64,000 nucleotides of DNA from Rhytidiadelphus loreus (Eukaryota; Streptophyta; Bryopsida; Hypnales; Hylocomiaceae). Under the pieces are notes generated by a model that saw only the letters and a program-made list of their open reading frames with translations, did no database searches and was not told the DNA's origin. The first letter of the stretch is position 1; every line of letters starts with the position of its first letter. This document shows positions 58,068 through 64,000 of the stretch, one piece after another. The translations under genes and the position numbers were made by a program. The stretch lies in assembly GCA_947034895.1 (NCBI GenBank), contig OX344762.1, positions 26,578,760 through 26,642,759 of the forward strand, given 5' to 3'.

Positions 58068-58638
58068 TACTCCCTCTGTCCCAAAATGATCTTCATGTTT
58101 GACAAAATGTTCTAGATTAAGGCTAAAAATAACTTTTTTAAGACCCATTTCGTAGGGTAGGTAGAGTTTAGTATACTCTTAGTGTCCTGCAAACATTGAC
58201 TTTAGAAGCCTTTTTCAAAGTGTAGTTTTAAATTATTGAAAAGTAGATTTTTTTGGACATTTTTAAATAGCACCAGTGGGCATTTAGTTGTTGAGTGTGA
58301 GGTTATAATTTTATGGGCATTTAGAATAAGCCAAAGCCCATGTGTGGACCTCAATATTGACTCCAAAAGTTTCTTTTCCTTCAATTAGACAATACTCAAA
58401 GAGATGCAAAAAATAAAATTGAACAATGTTGATTGACCCCTTGAATCATTTCATGTGTCTTTTGATTGATGATTGAATGGATGGAGGGGGAGCTATTCTT
58501 CAAAATTGTTTTGTTGATTCTAAAGAGCAATCGAAAATTGAATCTGACCAATTTACAACATCACAAATGCAATAGGAAGATCATTTTGGGACAAAAAATT
58601 AGAGCCAACAAGAAGATCGTTATGGGACGGAGGGAGTA
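58068..58638. mobile_element. Stowaway-type MITE, 571 bp with TA sites
   Basis: TA plus CTCCCTCTGTCCCAAAATGA at 58068. The right end reads ATGGGACGGAGGGAG plus TA at 58637-58638. These are the classic plant Stowaway termini (CTCCCTCYGTCCC) with TA duplication. The inner part carries a second inverted block (AAATGATCTTC on the left, GAAGATCATTTTGGGAC near 58577), so it may be a composite. No transposase frame. Confidence 0.85.
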
Positions 58639-58639
58639 G

Positions 58640-60390
58640 TTGTTATCAAAGCCTTGGGGTACAGTCATGAAGTTATTAGTAACTGTCATGGACACTTATA
58701 CCAATCTAGTCTAAATTGGTAGTAAAAAATAATTTTTTTATTTCTTAATGTCATGTCCATGTTAGAAAGTCTTGTAGCCATCTTAGAAAATGCTATGACT
58801 GTTTTAGGAGGGAAGATGACCATCATGGAAACACTTTTTTGCTGATTTGGGGTAGTCTACAAGCTGTTTTCGGCTTACTGGACAGCACACTTCAAAAATT
58901 CACAAAAAATTCATATTTTGTCCAAAAATTAAAATTTCAGTTGCTTTCTTCATTTCTCACATGTGTCTTTGTATGAAAAAAAAATTGATTATTCTTGCTA
59001 ATGGCAACAGACCACATCAGGCAATCTGCCTGTCATAGGCTGGTTTACCTTACTTGAGAATGTTGTTTTTCTGGAACAACCAAAAACCTGGTTGGGAAAT
59101 TACTGAGTTGAAAAATAATTGTGACCAGATTTTTGCTTGTTTAACTATTAGGGCCTTAATCCTAAATTCAACCAACGCATACACTGCAAATTCAAAGCAA
59201 ATTTTTTTTTTTTTTTTTTTGAACAAATGGCACGAACCATTGCATCAAAAGTGAACTGCCCTGACAACAGACACGAAATCTAAAATGTTCAGCCTAACCC
59301 ACACCCCATCAAACAACCCAACCCTACTGAAAATCGGTGATCCTGTGGCTCTTAGAAAACAATATTGTTTGACTTTTGTTGCGTTTCGCTACACAAGTTG
59401 AAATTGCAGTGACGACACAAGAATAATCAACGTCTACTGTGTTCAGCCTCGCTAATGCTCTTGTGGCTTCTGGAAAAACTAAGAAAATTGTTCACTTGCG
59501 CTACAGTCATGAGGGAGGGTTGGAGAATTACAATCAGATTCTACACAACTATTGCCGACCACTAACTTAGCTAAACCCCTTTCTAAGCCCTTCAATCAAT
59601 CAATCGAACACTATATGCTACGTTTTGCACTGTGTGCCTAAGTGTACCTTAAAATTCTTCAGCTAGCTCAGTCCGATCCTCTGTGAACACGCGCTCTGCC
59701 GCTTCTCCCAGGAGCTGTGTGAATTTGATATCCCCGAGCGAGAAACTCAGGGAAGGTCGTAGCAAGGAAATCAAGACCGCAGAATCAATTTGTCAATGAG
59801 TTTGATTACGCAGAATGAGCATAAAATGATGATGAGTGCAAAAAAGATGATTCAATCACTGTGGCGATTGAAGCATACGAAGCGATCGGCAGAAAATTGT
59901 GATAGTTGCCAAAGACAGGGATTGACGGGGAGGACTGATGCTGAAATAAATTTCTGAGGGAAGTCTGATCTAAGCTACAAAACTCGTTTGATGAATGTTC
60001 ATCGAGTCATCTGGAGTGTTTTCAGCCCCATTTTTTCAGAGAGGCAAAACGACCCCAAAAAACTCTTGCCAGCAACCGCAAGTTCAATCGGTGAGGGACC
60101 ATCATTTGAGACAATGCTAAGGACAACTCTGGCAGTATATCACTTAGAATTGCAATTGGAACTGCAAATCAAGACTTATCTAATTCAATCTCAATTGCCC
60201 ATCAGCAAGAACTTACTCTGCAAGTGACTCCCAAATGGAATCATTAATTTCCAAAATTGGCAAGGTAAACCATGACATTGAAAAGTTTAGCCAATCATGT
60301 CTTTTGTGTCCACCGTACTAGGAATCACACCCTCGCTACAATTGTAGATTAGTGAGAACCAAGAGTCCTCCTACCTCACCAACAACGTCT
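58640..60390. other. Intergenic region, no gene supported
   Basis: AT-rich to mixed sequence with an 18-base T run near 59203-59220. Short frames without motifs. The right part is the 3' flank of the minus-strand gene at 60397. Confidence 0.4.
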
Positions 60391-60396
60391 TCTAGC

Positions 60397-61329
60397 CTAA
60401 GCCACTCCATCCCAATAGGTGTCATTCAACTCATTGAGCATCTGGGCAGTTATTTCAAAATCACTTGGCCCAAATGGTGCCCCTTGCACACGTGGCAAAA
60501 CGTCAAAAATTAAAGCAGCTGGGATAGTAAGAGATGCACCAACATAAACTTGACCTTCTTCCAAGGACAATGCCTGTATACAACTTGGAAAACAATTTCG
60601 GGCATAGGGGTTTGGAACGTTCGTATTCCGACCTGGCTGCTGTCGTTGACCTTGAGCTCCTCCACCATCCTGCCACCTCTCAATCACAATAGTCCTTGCT
60701 GTCGTGTCAACCTTGGCAACAATCACAATCCGCGTTTGCCATCCAGAACATTCAAGCCAAAACCGGGCATCTTGGCGCAATTGTGTGAAGCTTTCAGACA
60801 CCCCCACCTCAAAAGTAATGCTAGGCCATTCTCTTGAGCGCCGAGACCTTGGCAAGAAGGCATCATCAGCCTCCTTCGATCTGTTGTTACCTTCAAAACG
60901 GGTTGATTTCAAACCTACGATAGAAACCCTACTACCAGTCCGACCCATAACCACTGAGTGAAAAAGAAATTGCACCAAGCTTGCACATGAGTTATGGGTT
61001 ATACCCACCATGAACTTCACAATCAAAATTTCCTCACCAGAGTCATACGGAATGGTCATTTTGGGAATATCCCTCCGGATTTCATCAATGCTCAAGATAT
61101 CCCCCACCTTCACGTGGGTAAACCCCAAGTATTGAAGGTCCCCTTCCACGTCCCCCTCCATCAAGTCTGTATAAAAGTCATTGCAAATTCGCTTGAAATC
61201 ATGCAAGCTTGTAAATCGGTGAGAGCAATGAATCTCATACTCACTCAGAAGATTGCCCCTGCCATGAGACTGGCGCCTCCTGTGGGAGGAAGCCTCATAG
61301 CCAGACTCCCCATCGTAAAGTCGCGCCAT
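60397..61329 (-). CDS. Uncharacterised 310-residue protein, possibly a PD-(D/E)XK-like fold
   Basis: An intronless 310-residue frame from an ATG at 61329 to a stop at 60397. Its length and even composition argue that it is real. The N-terminus is basic and hydrophilic (HRRRQSHGRG). The middle has WPSITFEVGVSESFTQLRQD, then ARFWLECSGWQTRIVIVAKV and IVIERWQ. This pattern (strand, E-V-G-x-S-E-S, long helix, R-x-WL, strand IVIVAKV) recalls uncharacterised proteins common in fungi, some annotated near Uma2/restriction-endonuclease-like folds. That comparison is from memory and uncertain. There is no signal peptide or membrane segment. A gene without introns beside multi-exon neighbours would fit retroposition or horizontal transfer, but base composition is not obviously foreign. 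Confidence 0.7.
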   Translation of the reverse strand: MARLYDGESGYEASSHRRRQSHGRGNLLSEYEIHCSHRFTSLHDFKRICNDFYTDLMEGDVEGDLQYLGFTHVKVGDILSIDEIRRDIPKMTIPYDSGEEILIVKFMVGITHNSCASLVQFLFHSVVMGRTGSRVSIVGLKSTRFEGNNRSKEADDAFLPRSRRSREWPSITFEVGVSESFTQLRQDARFWLECSGWQTRIVIVAKVDTTARTIVIERWQDGGGAQGQRQQPGRNTNVPNPYARNCFPSCIQALSLEEGQVYVGASLTIPAALIFDVLPRVQGAPFGPSDFEITAQMLNELNDTYWDGVA

Positions 61330-61399
61330 GCTACTATCTGCACCTCAAATACACAGACCATCGTCAAGACGTGTGCCAGCACGCCGTTGCGATGAGTAT

Positions 61400-62750
61400 G
61401 GTGCACCACCAAACTGCAATTCGATTCGCAATGAAAACGTGGTCAACGCAGCCATTGCTCTGTGCGTACTAAGTAAGTTGCTACCTACATTCAGACATGA
61501 ACAAAGAACCATTGACCAACCCCAAACACATACAGACAGACACACGAGAGAGAATTACGGTAGCTCCTTTTCGTTGTCCGTGCTCGGTTGTGACACACAA
61601 CTCTTCGCGATCCCAATGCCGAACGATGAAAGCACAACCATGCATCACTCCTCCAACACCATCATCGCAAGCAAGCATCGCAGAAAACGTGAACTCCCGC
61701 TACGCAACCTCCTATGAAGCGCGCTACAGAATATTCGAGTGATGCACAGATAACCGATCACAAAACCCAAACCCAAACCCAAACCCAAACTCCACCTCTA
61801 CGTAGGGTTACAGTTCCCATGTAGACTGGTGTCCAACACGGTGATCGGTGACCGTTACCCAACACGGTGACAGGGTGCGCAACCAAGGCAATCATGCAAA
61901 GGCGTGTTGACCCTCCGTAGCTAGAGCTTACCTCAACGTCCGAAGTTCACCGCAATTTCATCAACCGATCGATCACACTATTTTTCAAACTTGCAAAAAT
62001 CTATTTCTTCCCTTCCGCCATCGCTCAATCCCGTTCCTTCTTATTCTTAATCCCAAACTTTGTTAACCTTGCACTCTTGCATTTAATTGCACGAGCAGTC
62101 ACATTCTCAACTTATATAGTCGATGCGATCAATCGACACCCAACTCTAGAGTTGACACGATTCTTCACAATGCTGCTGCTTGGGATCGCCAAATTCAGGA
62201 CTCGCATCATTTTTTCATAAATTTTTTTCTTCATGAAAGGTGGGATTTATCATTGCAAAAATCCAGTTCTCTGTCAAGAATTCGTTAATACCGGTACAGT
62301 TGAAACTAATTAACGAAGGTTTGGAGTTGGTGTTTTCTATTAGTGTTGTGATCGATTGCGAGGGAGAGAGAGAATGATGAAAAACTGGAGTTGTAGTCAA
62401 TTTTTTTATTTTTGATTGATCAGGTTTTGCAATGCTAGCGAGATCGAGTTTATTGTAGCTCGTTGATTGAGCTCTGGAGAGAGAGAGAGATGTTTATTGT
62501 TGTGTGTATGTGTGGATACATGAGTTTGCTGTGGTGTATGTATTAGGGCTTTGAAGTGACAAATGCGCGACAATTTTAGGAGTTGTGGAAGACTCTTGTG
62601 ATAATCGATTTGAATCATGATGCAGAGTTTTTGAAGTAATTTTAGTGTCGACGCTGGTGAAGCAGCGACATTGTGAGTGGTTCTTGGAAATGCTGGGGTA
62701 CGGACATAGTAAAATTATTATTGGAGGAACGGTAGCTATGGCGTGATCGG
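61400..62750. other. Divergent intergenic region between two head-to-head genes
   Basis: It lies between the start codons of the minus-strand 310-residue gene and the plus-strand gene at 62757, so it should hold both promoters. It contains an AAACCC repeat (about 61762-61791, five units, related to the plant telobox), a duplicated CAACACGGTGA phrase at 61831-61871, and GA runs near 62361-62374 and 62476-62490. Short frames here are not convincing genes. Confidence 0.5.
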
Positions 62751-62756
62751 GGAAAA

Positions 62757-64000
62757 ATGCAGCCGAGGCGATTTGCGAGAGTGCGTCAGCGCGGAGGCGG
62801 GCGCGCTGCGGCGTCCCTTTTCAAAGCTCTCAAGCGCAATGCCTTTTGGCTTGTGCTGCTCGTTGTTTTTCTCATCATCTCCACGCAGATGTATTTTCAC
62901 AGCAAGGTGTTCGTGAATCAGGTACGAATTACATTAATTTGATGCAGACGGTAGGGAAGAGATTCGTGGACACTGACTATCTTGTCAGTTTCTCTGAGGG
63001 AATTATGGTTCTTTCTCTTGGAATTAGGGTTTAAATTCTTCTCTGTAATCTTTCTCTAAAAATCTTAGTAGTGATATTCTGGCTCTTTCATACCGTTTGT
63101 GAACCTATAATCACCTTGCGATGTATTGCTCAGTTGCTGAAACATCCCTCTAGGACTTTGAAATGGAGGTATAGCTATGATGTAAATCTCGTCATACGTT
63201 GCTTGCGGTCGTTCTTAGGAGTACAAGGTAGAGGATACTATCTGCGTTACTTTAAGAATCTTAACCATATGTAGGTGAGTGCTTTCATTGGTTAATCAAT
63301 ACAGAGCTGTGGAGAGATCTTTGGGTACATGAGCCCAATGTGTTGAGAATTTTTCTTTTATCACGTTCTATAAATTTCTTATTTCAAATGGGGTGGTTGT
63401 GTCAGGTCACTATAAGTGACAGTAGGCAACCCCTCTCCCATTTGAAGACAGTGGCCATACACATTTAGCCAAGACATGCTTACACGACTTGCTAATTGAA
63501 GGCCGACCAAGTGTGTTGGAAGAGCTGAGTTGCTGTTTGTAACAGGGTCAGTCAATAGGTGACTTGATCAGGCTTCCTAATGATTTAGAAGCCTCTGCCT
63601 TACTTATAGCTGACATGAATTTGTTCAATCGTTCCAACTCAGACCCCAAGTATCGTCATTGGTTTGCATAGGAAGATAATGCACGCTTATGAATTGTGGC
63701 TGTGGGAATCTGCAGAGTAGAGAGAGGGATTGCAAGTGGTTAAGCAATCCACCCCTTGTTTGCGCTCATGGAGGAGATTCGTCGAAAGCTCCTCCTAACA
63801 CTGTCAGTGGTTTCTCAACATTTTTGCTTCTCGATCGGAACATGCATTGATTCAGCTTTTCCCAAAATAATTTTGGGCAACACATGTTGCATTGTGAGGA
63901 ACAATAAACAATTTTCCCTTGTTTGGACTCAAACCGTGTGGTTCACTCTGATTTCTTTTGGGCAGGAGGCGTCATATCGTTTAGCTCTTGATCTGCAAGT
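62757..64000 (+). CDS. Partial gene: membrane-anchored protein, first exon plus start of a later exon
   Basis: Exon 1 is 62757-62921 (55 residues) from the ATG at 62757 to a donor CAG/gtacga. The N-terminus is strongly basic (RRFARVRQRGGGR) and followed by one hydrophobic segment (FWLVLLVVFLIISTQMYF), the layout of a type II, often Golgi, membrane protein such as a glycosyltransferase. A further exon probably starts at 63966 (gggcag/GAGGCGTCA) in the same phase, reading EASYRLALDLQ to the window edge; other exons may lie between. The rest of the protein is outside the window, so the family cannot be named. Confidence 0.6.

Noticed and set aside
61345..61717. Frames on both strands upstream of the 310-residue gene
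   Set aside because: They lie in the divergent promoter region, overlap each other and show no conserved motif.
1..64000. CRISPR arrays, bacterial operons or viral genes
   Set aside because: The direct repeats seen are diverged tandem duplications or microsatellites without CRISPR spacing. Genes have eukaryotic introns. No viral polymerase, capsid or LTR-retroelement motif was recognised.

Overview
The window is nuclear DNA of a land plant. It holds two SAUR-type auxin genes, a CASP-like membrane protein, a plant-architecture phosphoinositide phospholipase C (EF-like, X, Y and C2 domains, no PH domain), a Canopy/MIR-interacting saposin-like ER protein and a U2 snRNA gene. Genes are about half G+C with GT-AG introns of 100-1200 bp. 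They sit in islands separated by very AT-rich, repeat-filled DNA. A seedless plant such as a moss or other bryophyte is my guess; the sequence does not settle it.

Layout. 1-5.6 kb: a minus-strand SAUR gene with a tandem duplication downstream and a TATA box and auxin-response motif upstream. 5.6-18 kb: gene-free repeats: a hAT-like MITE with an 8-bp target duplication, a degenerate three-unit array, TIR elements and old interspersed repeats. 18.3-18.8 kb: a plus-strand SAUR gene. 19-34 kb: gene-free MITE graveyard with nested insertions. 34.9-37.5 kb: minus-strand CASP-like gene, three exons. 38-46 kb: repeats, a 145-bp-arm foldback element, CACTA-like ends and, at 42.9-43.9 kb on the minus strand, the broken C-terminal half of a piggyBac-superfamily transposase. 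46.2-49.1 kb: seven-exon Canopy-like gene. 49.8-50.0 kb: U2 snRNA on the minus strand. 52.5-57.4 kb: nine-exon PLC gene. 60.4-61.3 kb: intronless minus-strand gene of unknown function. 62.8 kb to the end: first exon(s) of a membrane-anchored protein that runs off the window.

The most unusual signal is a set of elements bounded by TTAA with termini close to CCCYTWAAGGNC. They include full-length, nested and intronic copies, and one composite insert at a TTAA that a diverged repeat copy elsewhere in the window shows unoccupied. The piggyBac transposase remnant lies in the same window, and piggyBac enzymes cut at TTAA. Together this suggests a piggyBac system that was active in this plant lineage, which is rarely reported for land plants. 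A second set of elements with TA target sites also has unoccupied sites preserved inside the window.

The protein-coding genes do not form an obvious pathway. The two SAUR genes (auxin response) and the PLC (phosphoinositide/Ca2+ signalling) are ordinary plant signalling genes lying near each other.
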